From assembly GCF_014650435.1 (NCBI RefSeq), contig NZ_BMUY01000004.1, positions 372,001 to 436,000 on the forward strand: DNA of 64,000 nt, given 5' to 3'. The stretch's first letter is position 1. Each line of letters opens with the position of its first letter. Made by a program: the position numbers and the translations under genes. The stretch is from Streptomyces tendae. GTDB lineage: Bacteria; Actinomycetota; Actinomycetes; Streptomycetales; Streptomycetaceae. Shown here in pieces: positions 8,388 to 17,252 of the stretch. The notes beneath the pieces were generated by a model, which was given only the letters and a program-made list of their open reading frames with translations, was not told where the DNA came from and did not search any database.

Positions 8388-8758
8388 GCACCGACACCTC
8401 TCTCGCGCCGCCCGCCGCGACCACGCGACGCTACCAGCCCGGCCGGAGCGCCGTGATCACGGCTCCCGCCCGGCCCGCATCCATCGTTCCCCGGCAGCCG
8501 GGAAGCGACGCACCATGATTGATTCTGCACAGTACGAGCCCTTTTCGATCATCTTCATGCATCAGCTCTCTCGTTTCGAACTCTTGACAGGCCCTGATCC
8601 TGTCGATTTACTCCCGATCAACGCCGATGTCGTGTGATCGGCGGCAGAGGTACGCCCAGCCGGTAGCTGGCTTCGCGCCAGGAGCCCGGACTGAGTCGCC
8701 AGGACGGCCACGCGCCTCCGAGGCGGGGACGTGCCCACCACCCTCCGGAGCTCGAACC
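8388..8758. other. 371-base intergenic region with a relatively AT-rich promoter zone
   Basis: No gene is supported here. Bases about 8515-8620 are clearly richer in A and T than the rest of the window and contain a good promoter. A leader of about 140 bases then runs to the GH114 start. The leader can fold (for example AGCCGGTAGCTGGCT near 8659) but matches no riboswitch class I know. Confidence 0.6.
8584..8612 (+). promoter_or_regulatory. HrdB-type promoter of the GH114 locus
   Basis: A perfect TTGACA (8584-8589) is followed after 17 bases by TTTACT (8607-8612), four of six matches to the consensus -10. It lies in the AT-rich dip, which fits a real promoter. It would give a leader of about 140 bases before the GH114 gene. 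Confidence 0.6.
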
Positions 8759-9586
8759 ATGAGCCGTACGCAGGTGCACACCTCCAGGAAGCCGGTGCTG
8801 GCCGGCATCGGTGCCACCGCCGTCCTCGTCACCGCCGCCGCCCTCGTCCCGGGCAGCACCCCCGCCGAGGCGGCGACCTACACCCCGCCCCCCGCCCATG
8901 CGGGCTTCGACTACCAGATCGGCGGCGCCTACACCCCGCCGGCCGGTGTCGAGGTGGTCAGCCGCGACCACACGGCCGCCCCCGCGCCGGGTGTGTACAA
9001 CATCTGTTACGTCAACGCCTTCCAGGCCCAGCCGGGCGCCGAGCAGGACTGGGACGACGACCTGCTGCTGCGCGACGCGAACGGCGACGTCGTCTACGAC
9101 ACCGACTGGGGCGAGGCCTTCCTCGACATCCGCACCGCCGACAAGCGCGAGCGCATCGCCGAGAAGGTCGGCAACTGGATCGACGGCTGCGCGGACAAGG
9201 GCTTCCAGGCCGTCGAACCGGACAACTACGACAGCTACACCCGCGCCGGCGACCTGCTGGACGCCGCCGACGCGCAGGGCCTGATCAAGCTGCTGGCCGA
9301 GCGCGCGCACGCCGACGGGCTGGCCATCGGGCAGAAGAACACCGTCGAACTGGCCCCGAACCGCGAGCAGAACGGGCTGGACTTCGCGGTCGCCGAGGAG
9401 TGCGGCGAGTGGGACGAGTGCGGCGACTACACGGCCGAGTTCGGCGACCGGGTGATCGTCATCGAGTACACCGCCAAGGGTCTGTCGAAGGCGTGCGCGG
9501 GTTTCGGCGACGAGCTGAGCATCGTCCGGCGCGACCTGGACGTGGCGCCGAAGGGCAGCAGCGGCTACGTCCGTGAGACCTGCTGA
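8759..9586 (+). CDS. Secreted GH114 enzyme, endo-alpha-1,4-polygalactosaminidase family
   Basis: The 275-residue product starts with a signal peptide (about 1-38, ending STPAEA). The GH114 barrel follows, recognised by HAGFDYQIGGAY, a VYNICYVNAFQAQ strand and the FQAVEPDNYDSY and FAVAEECGEWDEC segments that carry conserved acidic residues. The founding enzymes of this family cut alpha-1,4-linked galactosamine polymers, including fungal galactosaminogalactan. An in-frame upstream GTG at 8627 was rejected because the signal peptide begins at this ATG. The gene is 37 bases ahead of a binding-protein gene and reads into an importer and a GH4 enzyme, so its product probably feeds that importer. 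Confidence 0.82.
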   Translation: MSRTQVHTSRKPVLAGIGATAVLVTAAALVPGSTPAEAATYTPPPAHAGFDYQIGGAYTPPAGVEVVSRDHTAAPAPGVYNICYVNAFQAQPGAEQDWDDDLLLRDANGDVVYDTDWGEAFLDIRTADKRERIAEKVGNWIDGCADKGFQAVEPDNYDSYTRAGDLLDAADAQGLIKLLAERAHADGLAIGQKNTVELAPNREQNGLDFAVAEECGEWDECGDYTAEFGDRVIVIEYTAKGLSKACAGFGDELSIVRRDLDVAPKGSSGYVRETC

Positions 9587-9623
9587 CACCGCCCGACGGC
9601 CAGTGAAGTCCTTGGAGGTACAG

Positions 9624-10952
9624 ATGGATGCGGTCCGACGTGCCGCGCGCCCCTCGCGCAGGGGCGTGCTGCGGGCCGGCGGGGGTGCCGCGCTCGCGGC
9701 GGTCGCGGGCACCGCGGTGACCGGCTGCGGGGCCGGTACGGACGACGGCGTCGCGGCCGACGGCACGGTCACCGTCGAGATGTGGCACGGCCAGGCGGAC
9801 ACGGCGAAGAAGGTCCTGGAAGGACTCGTCGCCGACTTCGAGCGGGCCCACCCGAAGATCAGGGTGAAGCTGGGCGGCGGTGTGCTGTCCGACGTGATGC
9901 TGCAGAAGGTGACGGCCGCCCTCGCCGCCGGTTCCTACCCCGACATCGCCTACATCTTCGGGTCGGACCTGGCCCGGGTGGCCCGCAGCCCGCAGGTCGT
10001 GGACCTCACCGACATGGTCGGGTCGGGGCCCGTTCCGTGGAAGAACTACTGGGCGGCCTCCAGGGACGCCGTCACGCTCAACGGCAGGGTCAGGGCCGCG
10101 CCCGCGGTGCTCGACTCGCTCGCCGTGGTCTGCAACAGGAAGCTGTTTCGCGAGGCCGGTCTGCCGCTGCCGAAGGCCGGCTGGACCTGGGAGGACTTCG
10201 TCTCCTCGGCCCGCGCGCTCACCGAGTCGGGCCGGGGCCGGTTCGGCACGGGCTGGCCGGGCACGGGCGACGAGGACACCGTGTGGCGGCTGTGGCCGCT
10301 GATCTGGGACCTGGGCGGCGACGTCGTGGACGACGGCGGCAAGGGCATCGGTTTCGCCGACACCGGCGCCCGGGCGCTCCAGGTGGTGGCCGACCTGGCC
10401 CGGGACAAGAGCGTGTACGTCGATCCCAAGCCCGGCAGCGAGCAGATGTACCAGGTCTTCCAGTCCGGCCGCATGGGCATGGTGGTCACCGGGCCGTGGC
10501 AGCTGCCCGACATCGAGACCGCCGGGATCGACTACCACGTCGCTCCCCTGCCCTCCTTCAGCGGACGCCCGGTCACCATCTCGGGGCCCGACACCTGGAC
10601 TGTGTTCGACAACGGCGAGGCCCGGTCGAAGGCCGCCCGGACCTTCCTGACCTGGCTGGCCCGGCCGGAGCAGGACGTGCGCTGGGACATCGAGGCCGGC
10701 AGCCTCCCGCTCAGCCGCCGCACCGAGGCCCTGCCCGCCTGGCAGGACAAGGTCGCCCGCACCGAGGGCCTGAACGTGTTCACCACGGCGTTGGAGACGG
10801 CGCGGGTGCGCCCCGTCCACCCGGCGTACCCGGAGGTCTCGCAGGCTCTGGGGCAGGCGGTCGTCGCCGTGCTCCTGGGGCGCAGCACCCCCGAGAAGGC
10901 GCTGCGTGCCTGCGCCGACGAAGCCAACGCCGCCCTGCTCATCCCGCGTTGA
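9624..10952 (+). CDS. Extracellular solute-binding lipoprotein, sugar ABC importer
   Basis: This 442-residue family 1 binding protein combines a twin-arginine pair (Arg12-Arg13) with a lipobox (VTGC, Cys35), which suggests Tat export followed by lipidation. The mature part begins TVTVEMWHGQADTAKK, as in sugar-binding proteins. The ATG start has a clear GGAGG site. It follows the GH114 gene closely and precedes two permease genes, so it probably binds the oligosaccharides released by GH114. The ligand is inferred. Confidence 0.92.
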   Translation: MDAVRRAARPSRRGVLRAGGGAALAAVAGTAVTGCGAGTDDGVAADGTVTVEMWHGQADTAKKVLEGLVADFERAHPKIRVKLGGGVLSDVMLQKVTAALAAGSYPDIAYIFGSDLARVARSPQVVDLTDMVGSGPVPWKNYWAASRDAVTLNGRVRAAPAVLDSLAVVCNRKLFREAGLPLPKAGWTWEDFVSSARALTESGRGRFGTGWPGTGDEDTVWRLWPLIWDLGGDVVDDGGKGIGFADTGARALQVVADLARDKSVYVDPKPGSEQMYQVFQSGRMGMVVTGPWQLPDIETAGIDYHVAPLPSFSGRPVTISGPDTWTVFDNGEARSKAARTFLTWLARPEQDVRWDIEAGSLPLSRRTEALPAWQDKVARTEGLNVFTTALETARVRPVHPAYPEVSQALGQAVVAVLLGRSTPEKALRACADEANAALLIPR

Positions 10953-10966
10953 GGAGCCACACCGCC

Positions 10967-11917
10967 ATGCCGCGCCTCCCCCGCCCCATCACCGTCGAGG
11001 GCCCGCCGCCGGACCCACGGCCACTGCGCCGCAAGCGCCGCCGCGAAACCGGCACCGCCTGGGCGTTCGTCTCCCCGGCGGTCCTGATCGTCCTCGGTCT
11101 GAGCATCGTCCCGGTCGTCTGGTCGCTGCTGCTGTCCTTCCAGGCCAGCGACCTGGTGACGCCCAGCCGCTGGGTCGGCCTGGACAACTACCGCGCCCTC
11201 GCCCAGGACCCGAACTTCAGCCAGGCGGTCCGCAACACCCTGCTCTACACGGTCCTGTACGTGCCGCTGAGCCTGCTGTTCGGCCTGGCCCTCGCCCTGG
11301 TACTGAACCGGCGCATCCGCTTCGTCGGCCTCTACCGCACCCTGATCTTCGTGCCGTTCGTGCTGTCGGCGACCGCGCAGGGCGTGCTGTTCTCGTTCAT
11401 CCTGGACCCGGAGTTCGGCGCCGCGAACTCGGTGCTGCACCGGCTCGGCGTCTCCTCGCAGGGCTTCCTGTCCGATCCCTCCCAGGCGCTCCTGGTGCTG
11501 GTGGCGATCACGCTGTGGAGCGGCACCGGATTCTGCGTCGTGGTCTACCTCGCCGCCCTCCAGGACGTGCCGCAGTCCCTGATCGAGGCGGCCCGCCTGG
11601 ACGGCGCCGGACGCCGGCACCTGCTGCGCCACGTCACGATGCCCACGCTCACCCCGGTCACCGTCTTCCTGGTGCTGTGGCAGGCCATCCAGTCCCTCCA
11701 GGTCTTCGACCTGGTGTACGTCACCACCAAGGGCGGTCCGCTCGGCTCGACCACGGTGATCGTCTACTTCATCTGGGAGCAGGCCTTCAAGAACGCCACC
11801 GCAGGATACGGGGCCTCGGCCGCCTACGTCCTGGCCGTCGCCCTCGGCCTGGTCGCCGGGGCCGTCCGTATCGTCCGGCGTCGGGGACGCCACCGTCTCG
11901 AAGGGGCACGCTCATGA
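10967..11917 (+). CDS. Sugar ABC transporter permease, MalF type
   Basis: The 316-residue membrane protein has its first transmembrane segment at about residues 32-54 and an EAA loop (EAARLDGAGRRHLLRHVTMP). GAGGAG upstream marks the ATG start, 14 bases after the binding-protein stop codon. Its stop overlaps the next permease start (ATGA). No dedicated ATPase gene is present, so it probably uses MsiK. Confidence 0.93.
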   Translation: MPRLPRPITVEGPPPDPRPLRRKRRRETGTAWAFVSPAVLIVLGLSIVPVVWSLLLSFQASDLVTPSRWVGLDNYRALAQDPNFSQAVRNTLLYTVLYVPLSLLFGLALALVLNRRIRFVGLYRTLIFVPFVLSATAQGVLFSFILDPEFGAANSVLHRLGVSSQGFLSDPSQALLVLVAITLWSGTGFCVVVYLAALQDVPQSLIEAARLDGAGRRHLLRHVTMPTLTPVTVFLVLWQAIQSLQVFDLVYVTTKGGPLGSTTVIVYFIWEQAFKNATAGYGASAAYVLAVALGLVAGAVRIVRRRGRHRLEGARS

Positions 11918-12813
11918 CGGCGACCTCCGCCCGGCCCGGCACCGCCGCCGCCGCCCACGAGCTCGCGCAGGCCCCCGCGGCCGGCGAACGGCGCCGCCTC
12001 CGGCTCCCGTTCAGTCCCTGGCACCTGCTGCTGGCGCCGCTCGCCCTCGTGTTCGCCGTGCCGCTGGTCTGGCTGGTGCTCAGCTCCGTGATGAGCAACG
12101 CGGAGATCAACCGGTTCCCGCCGGCCCTGTGGCCGTCCGGCATCGACCTCGGCGGCTACCGCTACGTGCTGGGCAACGCGATGTTCCCCCGCTGGTTCGT
12201 CAACTCGCTGATCGTCTCCGCCGTCACGGTCGCCGCCAACCTCGTCTTCGGCTCGCTGGCCGGATACGCCTTCGCCCGGATGCGGTTCGCGGGCTCCCGG
12301 GTGCTGATGGGGCTGATGCTGGCCACCATGGCGGTGCCGTTCCAGCTGACGATGATCCCAACCTTCCTCGTGATGAAGAAGCTCGGCCTCATCGACACCC
12401 TGGGCGCGCTGATCGTGCCGTCCCTGGTCACGCCCTTCGCGGTGTTCCTGCTGCGGCAGTTCTTCCTCTCGCTGCCCAGGGAGCTGGAGGAGGCCGCCTG
12501 GATCGACGGCTGTTCCCGGTTGCGGGTGCTGTGGCGGATCGTGCTGCCGCTGTCCCGGCCGGCGCTGGCCACGGTGGCCGTGCTCACCTTCCTGACCACG
12601 TGGAACGACCTGACCTGGCCGCTGATCGCCATCAACCACGACACGCAGTACACCCTGCAACTGGGCCTGACCACGTTCCAGGGGCAGCACCACACCCAGT
12701 GGGCGGCCGTGATGGCGGGCAACGTCATCACCGTGCTGCCGGTCCTGCTCGCCTTCCTCGGCGCGCAGAAGACCTTCATCCAGTCGATCACCTCCAGCGG
12801 ACTCAAGGGCTGA
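11914..12813 (+). CDS. Sugar ABC transporter permease, MalG type
   Basis: This 299-residue membrane protein has the MalG-like EAA loop EEAAWIDGCSRLRVLWR and ends SSGLKG. It overlaps the upstream permease by four bases and lies 46 bases before the GH4 gene, so importer and intracellular glycosidase are one transcription unit. With the preceding gene it forms the transmembrane channel. Confidence 0.93.
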   Translation: MTATSARPGTAAAAHELAQAPAAGERRRLRLPFSPWHLLLAPLALVFAVPLVWLVLSSVMSNAEINRFPPALWPSGIDLGGYRYVLGNAMFPRWFVNSLIVSAVTVAANLVFGSLAGYAFARMRFAGSRVLMGLMLATMAVPFQLTMIPTFLVMKKLGLIDTLGALIVPSLVTPFAVFLLRQFFLSLPRELEEAAWIDGCSRLRVLWRIVLPLSRPALATVAVLTFLTTWNDLTWPLIAINHDTQYTLQLGLTTFQGQHHTQWAAVMAGNVITVLPVLLAFLGAQKTFIQSITSSGLKG

Positions 12814-12859
12814 CCACCCGCCCTCCGTCCGCCGCCACCCGCAACGGAAAGAACCCCGC

Positions 12860-14188
12860 ATGAGCACCACCGCCCACCCGTCCGCACCCAAGATCACCTT
12901 CGTCGGAGCCGGCAGCGTCGTCTTCACCCAGGGTCTGCTCGCCGACCTCTTCGCCTTCGACGAACTCAAGTCCGCGCACATCGCGCTGCACGACATCGAC
13001 GCGGAGCGCCTGGCCACCGCGCGGGCCGCCGCCGAGTACATCGCCGCCGAACGCGGTGCCCGGCCCCGCATCACCGCGCACGCCGACCGCCGCGAGGCCC
13101 TGGTCGGCGCCGACTTCGTCATCAACATCGTGCAGGTCGGCATGGGCGAGGCGACCCGTACCGACTTCGAGGTCCCGGCCCGGTACGGGCTGCGCCAGAC
13201 CATCGGCGACACCCTCGGCGTCGGCGGCATCTTCCGGGCCCTGCGCACCTTCCCACTGCTCAAGGCGCTCGGCGAGGACATCGCCGAGGTCTGCCCGGAC
13301 GCCTGGCTGCTCAACTACACCAACCCCATGGCGATGAACGTCCAGTACCTCGCCGAGGCGACCGGCCTGACCCGGGTGGTGGGCCTGTGCCATTCCGTGT
13401 ACTGGACGGTCCAGGGCCTGTGCGAACTGCTGAAGGTCCCCTACGAGGAGGTCACCTACCGGGCCGCGGGCGTCAACCACCAGGCGTGGATACTGCGTCT
13501 GGAGCACGGGGGCGAGGACCTCCACCCGCGCCTGGACGCCCTGATCGCCGAGGACCCGCAGCTGCGGCGCCGGGTCCGCATGGACATGTACCGACGCCTT
13601 GGTCACTACCCGACGGAGACCAGCGAGCACTCCTCCGAGTACGTCCCCTGGTATCTGCACCACGACAGCGAGATCGACCGGCTGCGGCTGCCCGTCGGTG
13701 CCTACCTCGGCATCGTCGACGAGAACGTGGCCGAGTACGAGCGGACCCGCGACGCGCTGGCGTGCGGTGCGCCGCTCACGGTCGAGGGCACCATGGAGTA
13801 CGCGCCGCAGATCATCCACAGCATGGTGACCGGCACGCCCCGCACCGTCTACGGCAACGTGCCGAACCACGGTCTGATCGAGAACCTGCCCGCCCGGGGC
13901 ACCGTCGAGGTGCCGTGCCTGGTCGACGCCGCGGGCCTCCAGCCCACCCGCATCGGTGCGCTGCCCCCGCAGCTGGCGGCCCTCAACCGGGCCTACCTCA
14001 GCACCACCGACCTGGTGGTGCGGGCGGCGACGGAGGACGACCCACGGCACATCAGGCACGCGGCGATGGCCGACCCGGCGACGGCGGCGACCCTCAGGGT
14101 CGAGGAGATCTGGCAGTTGTGCGACGACATGGTCCGCGCGCACGGGGACCGCCTGCAACCGGGGCTGCGGGGCGCACTCGCCCTCTGA
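12860..14188 (+). CDS. GH4 alpha-galactosidase-like glycosidase (MelA type)
   Basis: The 442-residue enzyme belongs to the NAD- and Mn-dependent GH4 family. It has an N-terminal Rossmann loop (FVGAGSVVFTQGL), the LNYTNPMAMN segment, a GLCHSVYW motif supplying the Cys and His of the metal site, and GVNHQAWI. The GLCHSV form is the one in MelA alpha-galactosidases rather than in 6-phospho-glucosidases. It acts by transient oxidation at C3 and lacks a signal peptide, so it works in the cytoplasm on imported sugar. Next to GH114 and an importer it probably removes alpha-linked galactose, galactosamine or N-acetylgalactosamine units. A strong terminator follows the gene. Confidence 0.88.
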   Translation: MSTTAHPSAPKITFVGAGSVVFTQGLLADLFAFDELKSAHIALHDIDAERLATARAAAEYIAAERGARPRITAHADRREALVGADFVINIVQVGMGEATRTDFEVPARYGLRQTIGDTLGVGGIFRALRTFPLLKALGEDIAEVCPDAWLLNYTNPMAMNVQYLAEATGLTRVVGLCHSVYWTVQGLCELLKVPYEEVTYRAAGVNHQAWILRLEHGGEDLHPRLDALIAEDPQLRRRVRMDMYRRLGHYPTETSEHSSEYVPWYLHHDSEIDRLRLPVGAYLGIVDENVAEYERTRDALACGAPLTVEGTMEYAPQIIHSMVTGTPRTVYGNVPNHGLIENLPARGTVEVPCLVDAAGLQPTRIGALPPQLAALNRAYLSTTDLVVRAATEDDPRHIRHAAMADPATAATLRVEEIWQLCDDMVRAHGDRLQPGLRGALAL

Positions 14189-14212
14189 GCCGACCGCCTC
14201 GCGGCGGTACTG

Positions 14213-14250
14213 GTGCGGCCCCGCGTACGGGGGAGAACGCGGGGCCGCAC
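14213..14250 (+). terminator. Strong hairpin terminator after the GH114-importer-GH4 operon
   Basis: A perfect 14-bp stem (GTGCGGCCCCGCGT pairing with 14237-14250) closes a 10-base loop, 25 bases after the GH4 stop codon. There is no T-tract, as is usual for actinobacterial terminators. Confidence 0.85.
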
Positions 14251-14461
14251 CTTGCAAGCTATCGGAGTAAGCGGTCGTCTGCCAGACCCGACGCCCCCCG
14301 GACCGGCACGAGCCTTCTCCACCCGGCCGCCGCGGGCGGCCCGCTCCCCGGTTCTCCCCGGGTGGCTTCACCCGACCGGCGGACAGGAGCGTCGCCGGGC
14401 GCGGGGCGCGCCGCGACGGCGCGCGCTGCGGGGCGGGCCCCACGGGGCCCACACTGAGGTC

Positions 14462-17125
14462 ATGGGTTACCCCGATCCGCCGCCGGCGGTGTCACGGCGT
14501 TTTCCCGACGGGCCGGTGAGTGTGGCGGCGGCCCGTCGGTTCGTGGGCGCCGCGCTGGACGGTGCCCCGGCGGATCTGGTGGGCACGGCCCAGCTCCTGG
14601 TCAGCGAGCTGGTCACCAACGCGGTGCTGCACGCGCGCACCGAGGTCGAGGTGAGCGTGGCACGCCTGGACGGCCGGGTGCGCGTACGCGTCGGAGACCG
14701 GCGGCCGGGCCGTGGACTCGTACCGCAGCGCTGTTCGCCGTACGCCGGCACGGGGCAGGGGCTGGCGCTGGTGGAGCAGTTGGCCTCCCGGTTCGGGGCG
14801 GACGGCGGCGACGCGGGCAAGACGGTGTGGTTCGAGCTGTGGCGCGACGGTCCGCCGCCGCCCTCGGCCGGATGGGAGACCGGGGTGCCGCCGCGGCCCG
14901 CCGAACGGCCGGTGACGCTCGTCGACGTGCCGACCGCCCTGGAGTCGGCCTGCCGACAGCACCGGCACGCGGTGCTGCGCGAGCTGACCCTCGCCGCGTT
15001 CGCGGGAGACCGCCTCGGGGTGCCGTCCGAGGACCTCGTGGCGGCCAACGACGTCAACAACGTGATCAGCGCCGGTGTGGCGGCCGTGCTGGATGAGCCG
15101 GTCCCCGAGTCCGGTCTGCGCACCCTGCTCGTACCGCTGTCGGCCGACGCCCTGCCGGCGGTGCGGGCGCTGCGCCGCGTACTCGAGCCGGCCGAGATGC
15201 GGGCACGGGAGGAGCGGCTGCTCACGCTGCCGGCCCTGCCCCGCGGCCGCGCCTTCCAGGACTGGCTCTTCGACGAGATCACCGGGCAGCTGACCGGGTC
15301 CCGGCCCACCGCGTGGACCGTGGTCCCCCGGGAGCCGGAGGTCAGCTCCGCCGAACTCGTCCCGTGGGACGTGGGCCAGGTGCGAGCCAGCAGGATGCCG
15401 ACCGTCGCCGCCGACGAGGGCAACCGGATCGTGGCGGCCAACGGGGCCGCCGCGGACCTGCTGGGCTGGGGCCCGGACGACCTCGTGGGCCGCCGCCTCA
15501 CCACGCTGATCCCCGAGCATCTGCGCGAGCGGCACACGGCCGCGTTCTCCTCGATGCTGCTCACCGGACACACCCGCATCGTGGGACGCTCCGTGCCGCT
15601 TCCGGCGCTGCACCGGGACGGCAGCCTGGTGCCCGTACGGCTGTACATCCAGACGCAGGAGACGGCCGACGGCCGCACCGTCTTCGTCGCCCAGCTCGTC
15701 CCGCGGGCGGCCACGTTCCTCGGTGGTCCGCGGACCCCCGGCAGGATCCGGGAGGCGGCGGTCGGGGAGCCCGACGGGGGCCGGTCGCGGGCCGTTCCGG
15801 AGGCCGGTGGCAGGACGTCCGGTGCCGGCGGCGGCATGACCGCGCTGGACCGGCTCACCCTTCTGGCCGATCTCGCGGCCCAGCTCAACAACACGCTGGA
15901 CCTGGACGAGGGGCTGCAGCGCGCCGGCCGGCTGCTGACGCGGCGGCTGGCCGACTGGTGCGTGGTGGACCTGTTCACGGCGAACGCCGGGGTGGACCGG
16001 GTCTGTGTCGTGCACCGGGACCCCCGGGCCCTGCGCCCCGGGGCGTACGAGGGGACGCTCTCGGAGGTCTCCGAACAGTCGCGGGGCCCGCTGGCCCGGG
16101 TGCTGCGCGGAGCCGGGCCCCTCCTGCTGACCGAGGCCCCGCGGACGGGCCGGGCCGGGAGCACGCTGGACCGCGCGTATGCCGACCTGTTCCGGGAGTT
16201 GGGGGCGGGCAGCGCCGTCGTCGCTCCGCTGCGGGCCCGCGGCGAGATCTTCGGCGCGCTGACCCTGGCCCGCGCGTCCGGCGGGCGGCCGTTCACGGAG
16301 GAGGACCTCACGCTGGTCGACGACCTGGTGCACGGTCTCGCGCTGGGGGTGGACAACGCCCGTCTGTACCAGGACACCCGCTCGATCGCCGAACGGCTCC
16401 AGCGTTCGCTGCTGCCGGTGCTGCCGGAGGTCGGGGGTCTGCGGCTGGCCGCCCGTTACGCCGCCTCCTCGACCACCGCGCAGGTCGGCGGGGACTGGTA
16501 CGACAGCTTCGTCCTGCCCGGCGGGAACACCGCCCTGGTCATCGGCGACGTCACGGGCCACGACCTGGACGCGGCCATCGCGATGAGCCAGTTGCGCAGC
16601 ATGCTCCGCGGCATCGCCGTGGACCGCGAGGAGCCGCCCGCGGAGGTGCTGCGCCGGCTGGACCTGGCGAACCACAGTCTCCACCGGGAGGCGACCGGAA
16701 CCTGTGTCTACGGCCTGGTCAAGGGGCCCGCCGAGGGCCCCTGGGAGCTGACGCACTCCTCCGCCGGGCATCTGCCGCCGCTGCTCACCACCCAAGACGG
16801 CCGAACCCGCTACCTCGACGGCGGGGGCGGCCTGCTGCTCGGCATGGACCCCGACGCGACCCGGGGCACGGCGCGCAACGCGCTGCCCGCCCACTCGACG
16901 CTCCTGCTGTACACCGACGGCCTCATCGAGCGCCGCGACGAGCCCCTGGACGACGCCCTGCACCGGCTGCGCCGGCACGCCGCCGACCTGGCCCGGGAGC
17001 CTCTCGACACGTTCTGCGACGAGCTGTTGATCGGCCTGGGGGCGGACAGCACGGACGACATCGCGGTCCTCGCCGTCCGCCCCACGCCGCCCTCGTCCGA
17101 GCGGCACGGGCCGCCCGAGGGATGA
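14462..17125 (+). CDS. HATPase-PAS-GAF-PP2C (SpoIIE/RsbU) signalling phosphatase
   Basis: This 887-residue soluble protein joins several modules. An RsbW-like HATPase comes first (about 15-125; LLVSELVTNAVLHA, GTGQGLALVEQLA). A helical linker follows. A PAS domain is next (about 315-415; ADEGNRIVAANGAAADLLGW). A GAF domain (about 459-630) and a C-terminal PP2C/SpoIIE phosphatase (about 650-880) complete it. The phosphatase has GGDWYDSF, GDVTGHDLDAAIAMSQLR and a late TDGLIERR motif carrying its metal-binding Asp residues. Proteins of this type control sigma factors through phosphorylation of anti-sigma antagonists. Having kinase-like and phosphatase ends in one chain suggests a self-contained switch. 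Its target sigma system is not encoded nearby. The PAS and GAF ligands are unknown. Confidence 0.9.
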   Translation: MGYPDPPPAVSRRFPDGPVSVAAARRFVGAALDGAPADLVGTAQLLVSELVTNAVLHARTEVEVSVARLDGRVRVRVGDRRPGRGLVPQRCSPYAGTGQGLALVEQLASRFGADGGDAGKTVWFELWRDGPPPPSAGWETGVPPRPAERPVTLVDVPTALESACRQHRHAVLRELTLAAFAGDRLGVPSEDLVAANDVNNVISAGVAAVLDEPVPESGLRTLLVPLSADALPAVRALRRVLEPAEMRAREERLLTLPALPRGRAFQDWLFDEITGQLTGSRPTAWTVVPREPEVSSAELVPWDVGQVRASRMPTVAADEGNRIVAANGAAADLLGWGPDDLVGRRLTTLIPEHLRERHTAAFSSMLLTGHTRIVGRSVPLPALHRDGSLVPVRLYIQTQETADGRTVFVAQLVPRAATFLGGPRTPGRIREAAVGEPDGGRSRAVPEAGGRTSGAGGGMTALDRLTLLADLAAQLNNTLDLDEGLQRAGRLLTRRLADWCVVDLFTANAGVDRVCVVHRDPRALRPGAYEGTLSEVSEQSRGPLARVLRGAGPLLLTEAPRTGRAGSTLDRAYADLFRELGAGSAVVAPLRARGEIFGALTLARASGGRPFTEEDLTLVDDLVHGLALGVDNARLYQDTRSIAERLQRSLLPVLPEVGGLRLAARYAASSTTAQVGGDWYDSFVLPGGNTALVIGDVTGHDLDAAIAMSQLRSMLRGIAVDREEPPAEVLRRLDLANHSLHREATGTCVYGLVKGPAEGPWELTHSSAGHLPPLLTTQDGRTRYLDGGGGLLLGMDPDATRGTARNALPAHSTLLLYTDGLIERRDEPLDDALHRLRRHAADLAREPLDTFCDELLIGLGADSTDDIAVLAVRPTPPSSERHGPPEG

Positions 17126-17187
17126 CGATCGGGCGCCGGGCCCGTACGTCCTGCCCGTTCGGGCACCTCCTTGTGCCTCGGCGGCTC

Positions 17188-17217
17188 CTGACGCCGGTCG
17201 AGGAGCATCGATAGCGT
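17188..17217 (+). promoter_or_regulatory. Putative promoter of the M23 peptidase gene
   Basis: CTGACG (17188-17193) and TAGCGT (17212-17217) are separated by 18 bases and lie 35 bases upstream of the ATG, giving a short leader. Both elements are imperfect. Confidence 0.35.
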
Positions 17218-17252
17218 CCCCTCGTGAGCATCACGTCCCGGCGAGCGGCCAG

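Noticed and set aside
8640..8758. A possible riboswitch in the GH114 leader
   Set aside because: Compared by eye with cobalamin, SAM-IV, ydaO (c-di-AMP) and c-di-GMP leaders; none of the conserved core sequences is present. Short hairpins alone are expected at this GC content.
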